64,000 nt of DNA from Planctomycetaceae bacterium (GTDB lineage Bacteria; Planctomycetota; Planctomycetia; Planctomycetales; Planctomycetaceae), in NCBI GenBank assembly GCA_014762625.1, contig JABURQ010000140.1:1-64000 (forward strand), read 5' to 3'. The notes under the pieces were generated by a model. The model searched no databases, was not told the DNA's origin, and saw only the letters and a program-made list of their open reading frames with translations. Of the stretch, positions 1 to 9,642 are shown one piece after another. How positions within the stretch are numbered: the first letter of the stretch is position 1; each line of letters starts with the position of its first letter. Position numbers and translations under genes: made by a program.

Positions 1-1037
1 TGCAGTTTGTATTGCTTGCCGAGTGTTCCATCCCGGCAGAAAAGGTAGGCGATATTGAACAGTTCTCCTTCCTCCACCGCGAAGTGAGACCCGCCGATGA
101 CGTTAACGTCATACTTGACGGCCATCTCCGTGAAGAAGTCGAGGTATTGCGGAGTGAATTCGGAAAGTTGACGAGCGGCCTGTCCCGGTCGAGAGGACGG
201 CACGCAGGAAAGGAGTTGGGTCGTGAAAAGTTCCGGAAAGAGAACGAAGTCGCATTTGTAATCGGAGGCGACGTCGATAAAAAATTCACACTGCTGTGCC
301 ATTTCCTGGAAGCTGTCGATGGCCCGCATCTGATACTGGACGGAGCAGATACGAATCGGTTCGACCGGGTGATGATACCGTCTTTTCGCTCCCTTTTGAT
401 AATCGAGATTCTTCCATTCCAGAAACGTCGCGTACCCGAGCGAATCCGTGTCGCTGGGAAAATAATCGGGAATCAACCCCTGCAACGAAAACCCGTTCGA
501 AAGTTGAGCCGTCAAGACGGGATCGAACAGCGTTTTGTCGACGACCGCTTCCACATACTCACGCGCCGACAGTTCCTCAGCATGTAAGTGGTATCCGGGG
601 ATTCGCCCTCCCACAATCATTCGGGTCAGATTTTTTTGACGGCAGATTTCCTTGCGTGCATCGTAAATTCGACGCGAGATTTTGAGCCCGCGAAATTCCG
701 GATCGACCATAATCTCGATGCCGTAGAGCATGTCTCCTTTCGGATTGTGATTGCGGATATACCCGCCGTCCGCCACCTTCTTCCAGTCGTGCCACGCCAT
801 GTCCGATTGATAATCGAGGATCAGACTGCTGGAAGAGGCGGCGAGCTTGCCGTCAATCTCGACGCAGATTTGACCTTGAGGAAACGTATCGACCTGGCTT
901 TGAATCTGGTCGCGTTGCCACGGTTGCATGCCTGGAAAACACCGTTCCTGCATCGCGATGAGGTCATCGAAGTCGTCCATCGTGAGCTGACGGACATTGA
1001 TTTTCCATTCGTATTCTTTGAGATCGATGGGATCCAT
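1..1037 (-). CDS. GNAT acetyltransferase / carbon-nitrogen hydrolase fusion (C-terminus beyond window)
   Basis: Partial gene that runs off the left edge. Reading the minus strand from the ATG at 1037 gives an open frame of 345 codons with no stop. The first ~200 residues look like a GNAT acetyltransferase domain: a typical beta-strand stretch ([14 protein letters not shown]) is followed by RRIYDARKE. From about residue 225 ([11 protein letters not shown]) a nitrilase-type amidohydrolase starts. The catalytic Glu is visible in FPELF (E269), and the edge residues KQYKL are where the family places its catalytic Lys. This two-domain architecture is known in many bacteria (YhcX-like) but its substrate is not established. 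The gene is divergent from the MFS transporter at 1150. The ribosome binding site is weak (AAAGAAA upstream), so the start is probable rather than certain. Confidence 0.85.
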   Translation of the reverse strand, partial: MDPIDLKEYEWKINVRQLTMDDFDDLIAMQERCFPGMQPWQRDQIQSQVDTFPQGQICVEIDGKLAASSSSLILDYQSDMAWHDWKKVADGGYIRNHNPKGDMLYGIEIMVDPEFRGLKISRRIYDARKEICRQKNLTRMIVGGRIPGYHLHAEELSAREYVEAVVDKTLFDPVLTAQLSNGFSLQGLIPDYFPSDTDSLGYATFLEWKNLDYQKGAKRRYHHPVEPIRICSVQYQMRAIDSFQEMAQQCEFFIDVASDYKCDFVLFPELFTTQLLSCVPSSRPGQAARQLSEFTPQYLDFFTEMAVKYDVNVIGGSHFAVEEGELFNIAYLFCRDGTLGKQYKL

Positions 1038-1149
1038 AAATGTTTCTTTGTGCGGTGAGAAAGAAATCCATACGCATTATTGTATCCCCGGTATCGGTCG
1101 TTCAAAAGGGACTCCGCCAAATGCCGCGATTCTGATATCCTGAGTCACC

Positions 1150-2370
1150 ATGACTCCGGCTCTACGACGAAAATTACTCTTCGCGGCTTTGTACTTCAGC
1201 GAGGGCGCGCCCATTGGTTTTTTGTGGTGGGCTCTACCGACTCGTCTGGCGTCAGCCGGGGTCGAAACCGCCGACATTACCGCGCTGACGGCGGCTCTGG
1301 TATTGCCGTGGACCTTCAAATTTCTCTGGGCTCCCACGATCGATGCGTTGCAGTTTCCGCGCTGGACGCTCCGGCATTGGATCACACTGTGTCAAATCCT
1401 GATGGGCCTCGCGCTCGTTCCGTTGATGTTTCTCAATCTTGCCGATGACTTTGGGCTGATTCGGTTCTTTCTGATCGCTCACGCCGTGTTCGCCGCGACT
1501 CAGGACGTGGCCATCGATGCCTTCTGTATCTCGATGACCGAACCGGAAGAACGTGGTGCTTACAACGGCTGGATGCAGGCCGGCATGCTGGTTGGTCGGT
1601 CGATTCTCGGAGGAGGCGCGTTGATTCTGTTTTCACATTTCGGGCAGACGACAGTTCTCAGTATGCTGCTGTTGGCGATCTTCAGTTCGGGAATCCTCCT
1701 GTGGACGCTGCCCCTTGGACGACCGATTCCTGTGAAGCATCGCCACTCAACACTGGCGGGGACTTTCCGGGAAGTATTTCTCTCCCTCAAACTGGCTTTT
1801 GAGGAACGTGCGACGTGGTGGGCGGTCCTGTTTGCCCTGACCGCGGCGGCCGCTTTTGAAGCTCTCGGTGCCGTTCAAGGGCCTTTCCTGCGACAGCATC
1901 AGATGAGCGAAGCCACCATCGGCTGGCTGATGGCGGTTCCGTATGTAATCGCGCTGGCGGTCGGATCGCTACTCGGCGGTTATCTGGCGGATCGGATCGG
2001 TCATCGGAAACTGGTCGCCGGTTCGCTGATCGGTTTCGTCGTCTGCGTCAGTGTGGCGGGAGGATTGATGATCTCGAATCCCCCCGATGTGCAAAGCCTG
2101 TCGATCCTGATCGTCGCGAACGGCTTCTGCATCGGAATTTTCACCGCCTCCACGTACGCCATGTTCATGAATCTCTCTCACCCCTCCGTTGCCGGGACCC
2201 AATTCAGTGCGTTGATGGGAGCCACGAATGGCTGCGAGGCGTGGAGTGCCTGGAGCATTGGAGCGATCTCGCTTCAAATGCCGATCGGGCAGGGACTCTG
2301 GTGTCTGGCCGTCGTTTCGATCCTCAGCCTGATCTTTCTGAGACAGCTTCCGGGAACTCGATCAGCATGA
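1150..2370 (+). CDS. MFS transporter, AmpG-like (PAT family)
   Basis: Inner-membrane transporter of 406 residues with about 12 hydrophobic segments, the normal size for an MFS permease. The N-terminal stretch LYFSEGAPIGFLWWALP matches the pattern of the PAT/AmpG subfamily, and MTEPEERGAYNGWMQAG follows the loop between helices 4 and 5. AmpG proteins import anhydro-muropeptides during cell wall recycling. Related PAT members carry acetyl-CoA or siderophores, so the substrate is an inference only. The ATG at 1150 is the first in frame. The gene converges with the UvrA-like gene, leaving only 24 bp between the two stops. Confidence 0.8.
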   Translation: MTPALRRKLLFAALYFSEGAPIGFLWWALPTRLASAGVETADITALTAALVLPWTFKFLWAPTIDALQFPRWTLRHWITLCQILMGLALVPLMFLNLADDFGLIRFFLIAHAVFAATQDVAIDAFCISMTEPEERGAYNGWMQAGMLVGRSILGGGALILFSHFGQTTVLSMLLLAIFSSGILLWTLPLGRPIPVKHRHSTLAGTFREVFLSLKLAFEERATWWAVLFALTAAAAFEALGAVQGPFLRQHQMSEATIGWLMAVPYVIALAVGSLLGGYLADRIGHRKLVAGSLIGFVVCVSVAGGLMISNPPDVQSLSILIVANGFCIGIFTASTYAMFMNLSHPSVAGTQFSALMGATNGCEAWSAWSIGAISLQMPIGQGLWCLAVVSILSLIFLRQLPGTRSA

Positions 2371-2394
2371 ATCGGAGGCAGCCGACAAAAAGGA

Positions 2395-5016
2395 TCAGGC
2401 GTTGTCATCGGACGACATCAAATTCCTGAGCGCCCGTCCCGTCAGGCTCTTCGAATTTTCCGCCAGTTGCTGCGGACTCCCGACGGCGACAATCTCTCCA
2501 CCATGCACGCCGGCTCCCGGCCCCAGATCGATCAGCCAGTCGGCAGCCGCCAGCATCTGCAATTCGTGCTCGATCACCAGCACCGTATGCCCCTCCTCCA
2601 CCAGGCGTTGGAACAAGCCGATCAGGCGTTTCACATCGTCAGCGTGAAGTCCCGAGGTCGGCTCATCGAGCAGAAAGAGCGTCGGTCCCGACTTCAGTTT
2701 GCCCAACTCGGTCGCCAGCTTGATCCTTTGGGCTTCTCCTCCCGAGAGAGTCGGCGCCGGTTGCCCTAACTGCAAGTAACCAAGTCCCATCTCGCACAAC
2801 ACTTGCAGTCGTTCCGCGACCACTGGAAAGCTTACGAAGAATGCGGCGGCTTCCAGTAAACTCATCTCCAGAACGTCGGCGACATTCCTTCCTTTATAAA
2901 GAATCGACAAGGTTTGCTCATTGAATCGTCTGCCTCGACACGAGGGACAGACTGTTTTTACATCCGGCAACATGGCTTGCCGATACCGCAATTCTCCTCG
3001 TCCCTTACATCGACCGCAACGTCCGGCGGAAGATTGAAAGCTGAAGCGCGAGGCGTTGAAGCCGCGCAGTTTGGCTTCTTTCGTGCCGGAAAAAATGCGA
3101 CGGACTTCATTCCAGATCCCGGTCGCAGTGGCCGGATTGGAGCGTCCGTTTTGTCCCAGTGGCGACTGATCGACAACCCGCAACGCATGAATGGCATCGG
3201 CTCCTTCAATGGTCTCACAACGGACGCATGGCTGGTCGTCTCTGTTGAGAATCTTTCGGCGCGTCGGTTGGCACACATCGTGAACCAGCGTGCTTTTTCC
3301 GCTGCCGCTCACGCCCGACAATGCCACAAATGCCCCCAATGGGATCTCGACATCGATGCCGCTGAGATTGTGACATCGCACGCCGGTCAGACGGAGTGTC
3401 TGGTCAACAGGTCGCTCAAGCGAGGATTGTGCGTAAGAATCTCCGCTCAGCAAACGACTTGTGGGAGTCTCGGCGAGTTGCCGTAGTTCGTCGGGTGTTC
3501 CCTGAGCAATGATTTCGCCTCCGGCACGTCCGGCTCCCGGTCCGAGTTCGATCAGATGATCGGCTCCTGCGATGAGGAGCGGATCGTGCTCGACGACGAT
3601 CACGCTGTTCCCCCGATCCCGCAAACGCTGCAACGACTTCAATAAACGAGCCGCATCGGCGGCGTGTAATCCGCTGGTCGGTTCATCGAGCAGATAGGCC
3701 ACATGGGTTAGCCCTCCCGCAAGCACCGCCGACAGACGCGCTCGCTGATATTCTCCTCCCGAAAGTGTGACAGCACGCCGATCGAGCGTGAGATATCCTA
3801 AGCCCACCTCTTTCAAAACCTGCAAGCGCTGAACAATCTGAGGCTGTAAACGCTGGAAGATTTCCGTCCGAACCGGGTCCGTCTCATCGGCAAGCGGAGA
3901 GACGGATTGCCAAAAGATCAACGCATCGTCCACCGATCCTGAGAGACATTCCGGAAACGTCATGTCCTGATAGCGAACGTTTCGACTGAACGCATTCAGA
4001 CAGGTTCCTCGACATTCGGGACAGATTTCATTCTCCTCCCCCACGACTCCCTTCCCGTCGCACTCCGCGCAAGCTCCGTAGGGACTGAACGGACTGAAGC
4101 TCCGCGACTCCAGCGGGGCAAATGCCAGATCGCAATCGACACACGCATAACGGGAGGAATAAAGACGATCTTCCCAACCGTCGTCGGTCTGCATGCTGAT
4201 CAGACAGGTTTCATTCCCTTCCCGTAACGCCAGCCGCACCGATTCGGTCAATCGGTCTTCGATTCCCTCTTTGACAATAATACGATCGATCACCACTTCG
4301 ACGTCATGTTTTTGTCGCGGGGCCAGCCCGTTCGCGTCCGCGAATTCCACCAGTTCCCCATCGATGCGCGCTCGAACGAATCCGCGCGACGCCAACGAAG
4401 CCAGCAGTTCTTTCTGAGCACCCGTTTTCCCTCTCACGACGGGAGCCAGAATCATCACCTTCCGTCGGTCCTCGAGACGCATAATCCGCTCGACGATCTC
4501 CTCCACCGTCTGACGAACGACTTCCTGACCGCATTGGGGACAATGAGCGGTTCCCATCCGCGCAAACCAGAGTTGCAGATGCCGTGAGAGATCGGCCAGG
4601 GTCAGCAGCGTCGCCCGAACGCTTTGATGTCCGCGATGCTGAGCCAGCGTCAACACGGGAGGTAATCCTGTAATCTGGTCAACATTCGGCGGTTGAGGTA
4701 GTCGAACCTGACGGCGGGAGGAGTTAGGGACCGTTTCCAGAAATCTTAACCGTCCCGCGGCAAAAAGCGTGTCGTAGAGGAGGCTGCTTTTCCCACTCCC
4801 CGACAATCCGGTGATCACGACGAGTCGTTTCGCGGGAATGTCGAGGGAAATGTTCTTCAAATTATGTTCGCGCGCTCCCCGGACGGAAATCGTCCCCGCC
4901 GAGGAGGACAAAGAGGTCTGTGGAGAATCGATTTTCACCGGCAAGTCCAAGCTTCTCCATCTATCGAGGTGTGCGATACAGGCTTTGATGATAGAATGAA
5001 TCCCTCTGAAAGTCAC
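2395..5016 (-). CDS. uvrA: UvrA-like excinuclease ABC subunit A
   Basis: DNA-damage recognition ATPase with two fused ABC modules. Module one has Walker A GLSGSGKSS (residues 70-78), a CPQC zinc pair near residue 155, a UvrB-binding-like region (~165-270) and the signature LSGGE near 418. Module two has GVSGSGKST near 569, a CGRC...CPSC zinc module near 668-700 and LSGGEAQ near 753, followed by the Walker B and His-loop strings LLDEPTSGLH and VIEHE. At 873 residues it is shorter than the usual ~940, with a trimmed insertion domain in module one. It may therefore be a UvrA paralogue rather than the housekeeping copy. The start is uncertain: GTG at 5016, an internal GTG at 4941, and a TTG preceded by GGAG are all possible. 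Confidence 0.88.
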   Translation of the reverse strand: MTFRGIHSIIKACIAHLDRWRSLDLPVKIDSPQTSLSSSAGTISVRGAREHNLKNISLDIPAKRLVVITGLSGSGKSSLLYDTLFAAGRLRFLETVPNSSRRQVRLPQPPNVDQITGLPPVLTLAQHRGHQSVRATLLTLADLSRHLQLWFARMGTAHCPQCGQEVVRQTVEEIVERIMRLEDRRKVMILAPVVRGKTGAQKELLASLASRGFVRARIDGELVEFADANGLAPRQKHDVEVVIDRIIVKEGIEDRLTESVRLALREGNETCLISMQTDDGWEDRLYSSRYACVDCDLAFAPLESRSFSPFSPYGACAECDGKGVVGEENEICPECRGTCLNAFSRNVRYQDMTFPECLSGSVDDALIFWQSVSPLADETDPVRTEIFQRLQPQIVQRLQVLKEVGLGYLTLDRRAVTLSGGEYQRARLSAVLAGGLTHVAYLLDEPTSGLHAADAARLLKSLQRLRDRGNSVIVVEHDPLLIAGADHLIELGPGAGRAGGEIIAQGTPDELRQLAETPTSRLLSGDSYAQSSLERPVDQTLRLTGVRCHNLSGIDVEIPLGAFVALSGVSGSGKSTLVHDVCQPTRRKILNRDDQPCVRCETIEGADAIHALRVVDQSPLGQNGRSNPATATGIWNEVRRIFSGTKEAKLRGFNASRFSFQSSAGRCGRCKGRGELRYRQAMLPDVKTVCPSCRGRRFNEQTLSILYKGRNVADVLEMSLLEAAAFFVSFPVVAERLQVLCEMGLGYLQLGQPAPTLSGGEAQRIKLATELGKLKSGPTLFLLDEPTSGLHADDVKRLIGLFQRLVEEGHTVLVIEHELQMLAAADWLIDLGPGAGVHGGEIVAVGSPQQLAENSKSLTGRALRNLMSSDDNA

Positions 5017-5060
5017 TTAACCCACATTTCAACTTCTTCATTCTCTCCTCCGAGCGTCCC

Positions 5061-5714
5061 ATGTCGCTGATTCCGAATGCATTCCTGTTCGAGTCGCAAC
5101 AGACGATTCAAAAACTTCCCAAAAAGCCGGCCCGTCGAAATTCTCTCAAGCCGCTTTCTGGGAAATATGCACTCGATACACTCCAGACTCTCGATGACTT
5201 CACTCCGTTTGCGAGACTCTCTCTCGGCTGGCACCCCGAAGGATTGCAGATCGATTGTCGGGTGGAAGGCAAACAAGGCGCCCTGAAGTGTGACCCCGAT
5301 CAACCGACGACGTCGGACGGTTTGCATCTGTGGATCGATACCCGGAACACCCCCGGCGTCCATCGGGCTAACCGGTTCTGTCATCAGATTTCTGTCTGGC
5401 CTTCGGGGGGTGGAAAAAACAAACAGGAACCGATCGTGCAACAGGTCGAGATCGCCCGCTGCCGGGAGAAATCGCCTCTCGCCGATCCCGAGCTTTTCTG
5501 GGCTAAGTCCACGATTGAGAAGACCGGTTACGAACTTTCTGTCTGGATCCCGGCGGACGCCCTCAATGGTTACGATCCCGAGGAGAGTCCCGTCTGCGGA
5601 TTCTTTTACGCTGTCCGCGATCGGGAACTGGGATTGCAGACTCCCAGCGTCGGCGAAGAATTTCCCTTCGCAAGCGATCCAAGCTTATGGCACAGTATCG
5701 AGTTGACCGATTGA
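5061..5714 (+). CDS. CBM9-like / DOMON-like domain protein
   Basis: Protein of 217 residues without a signal peptide. The beta-rich core resembles the carbohydrate-binding-module-9-like fold often seen in planctomycetes: GLQIDCRVEG, then a SDGLHLWIDTR strand-turn, then GYELSVWIPADAL near the C-terminus. In that family the DGLHLWIDTR segment lines the ligand face. The ligand and role are unknown, and no catalytic residues stand out. It is divergent from the UvrA-like gene (45 bp apart) and only 40 bp ahead of the zinc-ribbon membrane protein, so it may be co-transcribed with the latter. Confidence 0.65.
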   Translation: MSLIPNAFLFESQQTIQKLPKKPARRNSLKPLSGKYALDTLQTLDDFTPFARLSLGWHPEGLQIDCRVEGKQGALKCDPDQPTTSDGLHLWIDTRNTPGVHRANRFCHQISVWPSGGGKNKQEPIVQQVEIARCREKSPLADPELFWAKSTIEKTGYELSVWIPADALNGYDPEESPVCGFFYAVRDRELGLQTPSVGEEFPFASDPSLWHSIELTD

Positions 5715-5754
5715 ATCTGAACGTGCAGAAACTGCCAGCGGGAGTGAGGAATCA

Positions 5755-6825
5755 ATGATTGAGTTTAATTGCCCATCATGTCAGGCATTGATTCGCGTCG
5801 GAGAGAAAGCGAGCGGCAAAAAAGGGACTTGTCCCTCGTGTCGGAAAAAGATTGTGGTTCCCGAAAAGTCTGTAACCCAGTCGCCTCCGGCGATCGACAC
5901 TCCGCCGATCCCCTCGAATCCTCCGGAGCAATCACAATCCGACAACCCACCGACATTCGATCCAGCCAACGTTCCGACGGATCCTCCCGCTGCATCAGCA
6001 GAGCCCGTGATCCAGATCAAACCGCAAACGAGCCCCACTCGGCGGAGACGAAAAGGTCGCCGACGATCCTCGAAAGGGGGGCTCTGGGTCCCGGTGCTGT
6101 GTGCGGGAATTCTCTTCGGGTTTATTGGTTGGTACTTTTTCCAAATCAATGCGGGACTCTCTCCCGAAGTCACCGGAACGGTTGTCGAATCACCGGAAAT
6201 TCCTCCCGGTTTGATTGCACGTGGTGACGTCACTGTGGATGGCCAACTGTACGAAAAAGTCCGCGAATCACTCGAATCGGAACAACTGAAACTTGTGGGA
6301 AGTGCCCAATTGGCCGACGTGACTCTCACGGCACAACAATCGGGGATCGTGACGACAGTCAAACCCGCCCCCGGCGCGATGTGTGTGCGTGTTTCTTTGA
6401 ACGACACCGATGTCGCCGACTACGTCTCCGAGCACGCCAAGGAACTCAATCAATATCGCATGCAGAACATTCAGGAAACCGCCGACGAGTTCATAACCGC
6501 CTGGGCCGCCGCGCTGGAAACCGGTGAGAAAACGGTTCCCAACCTGAGTAGGGTTCGCAATCAAATGGCCCTCGCGTCGGTCGTCAGCGGATTTGGATAC
6601 CACGTAGTTGCCTGGGACGGCAAGATCGCGTCGCCCTGTATCGGCGTCGGGAACTCGGGAGAATTGTATTTCGTCCTCAAGCCGGGAACCAAGTCGTTTA
6701 TCATTCGGGGACGCGATGTGGGTAGCGAAAGCGCCGGCTTTCCGGGGGAAATTGTGGTGAAGGTGGATCGTCCCGAAGCTTCCACCGCACCTCAACCGGC
6801 TCCACAAGAGCCCGAAGAAATGTAA
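5755..6825 (+). CDS. Zinc-ribbon membrane protein, function unknown
   Basis: Protein of 356 residues that I cannot assign to a functional family. An N-terminal zinc ribbon carries CPSC at residues 6-9 and a second CPSC around 27-30, the design seen at the head of many planctomycete proteins. A Pro/Ser/Thr-rich linker (~40-95) and a strongly basic patch (RRRRKGRRR) precede one transmembrane helix at about residues 108-128. The remaining ~225 residues would lie outside the membrane. A Pro/Gln/Glu-rich tail ends the protein. This is a single-pass topology with a cytosolic metal-binding head. It follows the CBM9-like gene at 40 bp and is followed by a long intergenic stretch. Confidence 0.7.
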   Translation: MIEFNCPSCQALIRVGEKASGKKGTCPSCRKKIVVPEKSVTQSPPAIDTPPIPSNPPEQSQSDNPPTFDPANVPTDPPAASAEPVIQIKPQTSPTRRRRKGRRRSSKGGLWVPVLCAGILFGFIGWYFFQINAGLSPEVTGTVVESPEIPPGLIARGDVTVDGQLYEKVRESLESEQLKLVGSAQLADVTLTAQQSGIVTTVKPAPGAMCVRVSLNDTDVADYVSEHAKELNQYRMQNIQETADEFITAWAAALETGEKTVPNLSRVRNQMALASVVSGFGYHVVAWDGKIASPCIGVGNSGELYFVLKPGTKSFIIRGRDVGSESAGFPGEIVVKVDRPEASTAPQPAPQEPEEM

Positions 6826-7103
6826 TCAACCACGCCTGGAGAGCGTCGATCCTGTTCGGTACGAACTCTGCGCATCGTTTCTATCTGGCTGGTGAAATCA
6901 TCAGGTCTTGTGGAGTTTGTTCTGGGTGCTTTGTACTTGGTTCTTGGCAGTCTGGACTCCAAAACCGAAGGACAAAAAACAAAGCACGAAATACGAATAA
7001 TCAAATTGCCAAAGATCGCGATGTGGATTACCGGGTTCCAAAATCGAATCACCCCGCACGCTAACTCTCGTAGGAGTTCGTTTACGAGACTAATCTTGGG
7101 TGG

Positions 7104-7127
7104 CACTGTGCGGCTTGCCCGCCAGTG
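7104..7127. repeat. Imperfect hairpin, GC-rich
   Basis: CACTG at 7104-7108 pairs with CAGTG at 7123-7127, with an inner CGG/CCG pairing around CTTG. From memory, similar CACTG...CGGCTTGC...CAGTG elements recur between genes in planctomycete genomes, so this may be a dispersed intergenic repeat. I cannot verify copy number here. Confidence 0.4.
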
Positions 7128-7236
7128 TTTGAGAGGGGCAGAACAAATGGAACGCCGATGACGCCGATCCAACGGATTGTCACAGGTTGGAAAAGAGAAC
7201 TCGCACAGCGGCGCGGCGACGCCGCGAACAAAGAAA

Positions 7237-7303
7237 GAACACTCATCTTCGCTAATCAACACTCGTCAGGAAAGTTGATCCAGATTAGCGATGATCAGTG
7301 TTT
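7237..7303. repeat. Inverted repeat, 21-nt arms
   Basis: The arm at 7237-7257 is the reverse complement of 7283-7303 with three mismatches, around a 25-nt loop. The core words are GATTAGCGA and AGTGTT. A partial third copy of the word (TTAGTGTTC, 7305-7313) follows. It could form a large hairpin in RNA or be a remnant of a dispersed repeat. Confidence 0.55.
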
Positions 7304-7501
7304 ATTAGTGTTCCTGCTTTCTTTGAGTCAGTAAGCCAGGAATCTGAAATCTCAACACTTCACACGGAAAACTGTTTTCCACCACCCAGCCGATTTCATT
7401 TTTGTCTCGATCCGGGGCTGCGGTCCGTTTAATCTGAAGGTCATGCTCGCCTCCACACGCTGCTCACTGACGTTGATTCAAGATCAGATTCAGGACCTGA
7501 G

Positions 7502-8866
7502 ATGAAATTACGATTCCCCCTTGTCTGCTTTAGTTTATTCTTGCTCTCGGGACTCCAGATCGCTTCCGCGGAAGAAGCTGTCTGGAAGGCGGGATCGGCG
7601 TTCGTTCGCATCACTCCCGACAAACCGATGTACATGGCCGGGTATGCCGCTCGTAACAAACCGTCCGAAGGCGTGGCCTCCGAACTGTATGCGAAGGCTC
7701 TCTATCTGGAAGATGCTGAGGGACACCGGGCGGCGATCGTGACGTTCGACCTGATCAGTGTGTTGAAAGAACTGCGTGACGGCGTCGCCAAAACAGTCGA
7801 AGCTCGATACAAGATCCCCGCTGCCGCGGTAATGCTGAACTGTTCCCACACTCATTGCGGGCCGGTGGTTCGCTCGCCGTCCAAGGCGATCCAGGATCTC
7901 GATTCTGAAAAAGTGAAGCAGGCGGTCGAGTATTCGCAGTGGCTCGAAAAGACGTTAATCGAACTCGTGGGAGCGGCGGTCGAAAACGCCGAGCCTTCGA
8001 CGGTCACCTATCATCGTTCCCGAGCCGCGTTCGCCATGAATCGACGCTTGCCGACCGATGCCGGGTTTCGGAATTCCCCGAATCCGGACGGGCCCGTCGA
8101 TCACGATGTGCCGGTGCTGAAAGTGGTGAACGCCGCGGGAGAACTGAAAACCATTCTCTTCGGGTATGCCTGCCATAACACCACGCTCTCGTTTTACGAA
8201 TTTTGCGGAGACTACGCCGGTTTCGCGCAAGCGGACATCGAACGCAATCATCCGGGAGTGGTGGCGATGTTCGTGATGGGTTGCGGCGGCGATCAGAATC
8301 CGTATCCGCGACGCACGCTCGATCTCGCGATCACGCATGGAAAAACTCTCGCAACCGCCGTGGAAGCGGCTTTGGAGACGCCGGCGATTCCGGTCAGCGG
8401 TCCGTTGACGGCTCAACTGGAAGAGGTCGAAGTGACGTACGCTCCGCCGCCCACGAAGGAAGAACTCGAAGCGCGTCTGGAAACGGGGAACAAATACGTC
8501 GTCCGACACGCGCAGCGACTGCTCACACAACTGGAAACCGAAGGCAAGCTCCGCGATAGCTATACTACGTTGGTGCAGACGTTTCAGTTCGGCGACGATT
8601 TGACCCTTATCGCCTTGCCGGGGGAGACGGTCGTCGACTTTTCCCTGCGACTCAAACGGGAACTCGCCGATCGACGGGTGTGGGTGGCCGGGTACAGTAA
8701 CGATGTGTTTGCCTACGTTCCCAGCAAGCGTGTGCTGCAGGAAGGGGGATACGAAGGAGGTGGCGCGTTAATTTACTTCACCGCCATTCTGCATCCCGGA
8801 CCGTTCGCCGACGATATCGAAGAACGGATCATCGATTCCGTTCACCGACAGTTGCAGCCGGAGTGA
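7502..8866 (+). CDS. Neutral/alkaline ceramidase-like secreted protein
   Basis: Exported protein of 454 residues. The signal peptide spans about residues 1-23 (hydrophobic LVCFSLFLLSG, cleavage near ASAEE). The fold starts with GSAFVRITP, the usual opening of the neutral/alkaline non-lysosomal ceramidase N-terminal domain. The metal-site motif SHTHCGP lies at 115-121. Characterised family members hydrolyse the amide bond of ceramide, but most planctomycete copies lack the C-terminal domain, as here, and may act on other lipids or amides. A second family member with 468 residues lies at 54176. The gene stands alone on its strand and is followed by the tetR-hlyD insert. Confidence 0.78.
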   Translation: MKLRFPLVCFSLFLLSGLQIASAEEAVWKAGSAFVRITPDKPMYMAGYAARNKPSEGVASELYAKALYLEDAEGHRAAIVTFDLISVLKELRDGVAKTVEARYKIPAAAVMLNCSHTHCGPVVRSPSKAIQDLDSEKVKQAVEYSQWLEKTLIELVGAAVENAEPSTVTYHRSRAAFAMNRRLPTDAGFRNSPNPDGPVDHDVPVLKVVNAAGELKTILFGYACHNTTLSFYEFCGDYAGFAQADIERNHPGVVAMFVMGCGGDQNPYPRRTLDLAITHGKTLATAVEAALETPAIPVSGPLTAQLEEVEVTYAPPPTKEELEARLETGNKYVVRHAQRLLTQLETEGKLRDSYTTLVQTFQFGDDLTLIALPGETVVDFSLRLKRELADRRVWVAGYSNDVFAYVPSKRVLQEGGYEGGGALIYFTAILHPGPFADDIEERIIDSVHRQLQPE

Positions 8867-8923
8867 TGGTGAGCCAAGGAGATTTCAGACGAGCTGTTGA
8901 GTAGGCAAGGCAATGTCTTTGAC

Positions 8924-8972
8924 TACTCCTCCCGGTCCGCGATCTTCAATTTGATCTCGTCGGAGTTCGCTC
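8924..8972. repeat. 49-bp direct repeat, left copy (duplicated macroglobulin gene end)
   Basis: 48 of 49 bases match 10987-11035; the single difference is A at 8949 versus G at 11012. The right copy is the natural 3' end of the alpha-2-macroglobulin gene. The left copy therefore looks like duplicated target DNA at the far side of an inserted tetR-hlyD segment. The last eight codons and the stop of tetR lie inside this copy, read in a different frame. Confidence 0.9.
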
Positions 8973-9605
8973 CGCTGACATTCCTGACAATAGAGTTTCC
9001 AATACAATCCGAGCGAGTTGTTCGGGGTTTCGATGAGCCACGATCTCGGTGTCGTCAAAATGACCGTCGAGAACGAGCATGGCGGCACCATGCAGTAACG
9101 ACCATCCAGCAAGCGTATGACGTTCCACGGCATTTCCTTTGAGCAAACCAGCATCTTCGCCCACCTTCAGTTCTGCGATCAAGAAGTCATAGGTGGCATC
9201 CTGTGCTGTTTCGAGTGCTTCGGTTCGATTGGCCATCACATCCCGAGAGAACATCACGCGGTAGTAACCAGTCTGCGTCACTGCAAACTCCATATACGCC
9301 GTCCCCAAGGCCAGAATACGCTTTTCGGGCGAGCGTTTGGGGATCGTCTGCACTTTCAACTGTTTCAAAAGGAGCTGTTGGCCTTCGATGGCCAATTTCA
9401 CCAACAGATCGGCTCTGCTGGAAAAATGACGATACGGGGCGTTGTGAGAAACTTGGGCGACCCGTGCCGCTTCGCGTAACGTGAAGCCTTCCAAGCCTTT
9501 GGACTCTACGATCTTCAACGCTGCCTGGAGAAGACTTTGACGAAGGTTGCCGTGGTGATAACTCTCGGAAGTTCCACGACTCGAATTTGTTGAATGATCA
9601 CCCAT
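8946..9605 (-). CDS. TetR-family transcriptional repressor
   Basis: Regulator of 219 residues from the ATG at 9605 (MGDHSTNSS). A longer frame to 9761 would run through the operators, so I prefer the shorter start. The N-terminal helix-turn-helix is typical: HGNLRQSLLQAAL, then GFTLREAARVAQVS and APYRHFSSRADLL (about residues 17-70). The C-terminal half should bind a small ligand and dimerise. It is divergent from the hlyD-like gene. Twin operator-like palindromes between them suggest it represses both promoters. Oddity: its C-terminal residues ERTPTRSN are encoded by the left 49-bp repeat, so the original end of the protein was probably replaced when the segment was inserted. Confidence 0.88.
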   Translation of the reverse strand: MGDHSTNSSRGTSESYHHGNLRQSLLQAALKIVESKGLEGFTLREAARVAQVSHNAPYRHFSSRADLLVKLAIEGQQLLLKQLKVQTIPKRSPEKRILALGTAYMEFAVTQTGYYRVMFSRDVMANRTEALETAQDATYDFLIAELKVGEDAGLLKGNAVERHTLAGWSLLHGAAMLVLDGHFDDTEIVAHRNPEQLARIVLETLLSGMSAERTPTRSN

Positions 9606-9625
9606 CGGAAGATTCTCGACATTTT

Positions 9626-9642
9626 TGTTGACAGTGTCAACA
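9626..9642. promoter_or_regulatory. Operator 1, perfect palindrome
   Basis: TGTTGACAGTGTCAACA is a perfect inverted repeat with 7-bp arms and a 3-bp centre. It covers the -35 box of the hlyD-side promoter and lies 21 bp upstream of the tetR start. It is the most likely binding site of the adjacent TetR protein. Confidence 0.75.

Larger units (their letters stand above)
6826..7501. other. 676-bp intergenic stretch with hairpin elements
   Basis: I see no gene here. Short open frames (for example 6892-7161) have composition unlike the neighbouring proteins and no ribosome binding site. The stretch holds two inverted-repeat elements, listed separately, and an A/T-rich segment around 6915-7010 with repeated short words (TTTGTACTT, CAAAAAACAAAGCACG). 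The promoter of the ceramidase-like gene at 7502 should lie in its last ~150 bp. Confidence 0.6.

Noticed and set aside
12-1058. Two plus-strand open frames of 191 and 156 codons at the left edge
   Set aside because: They lie antisense to the GNAT/nitrilase fusion, whose translation shows clear family motifs; the plus-strand products resemble nothing and have no membrane or domain logic.
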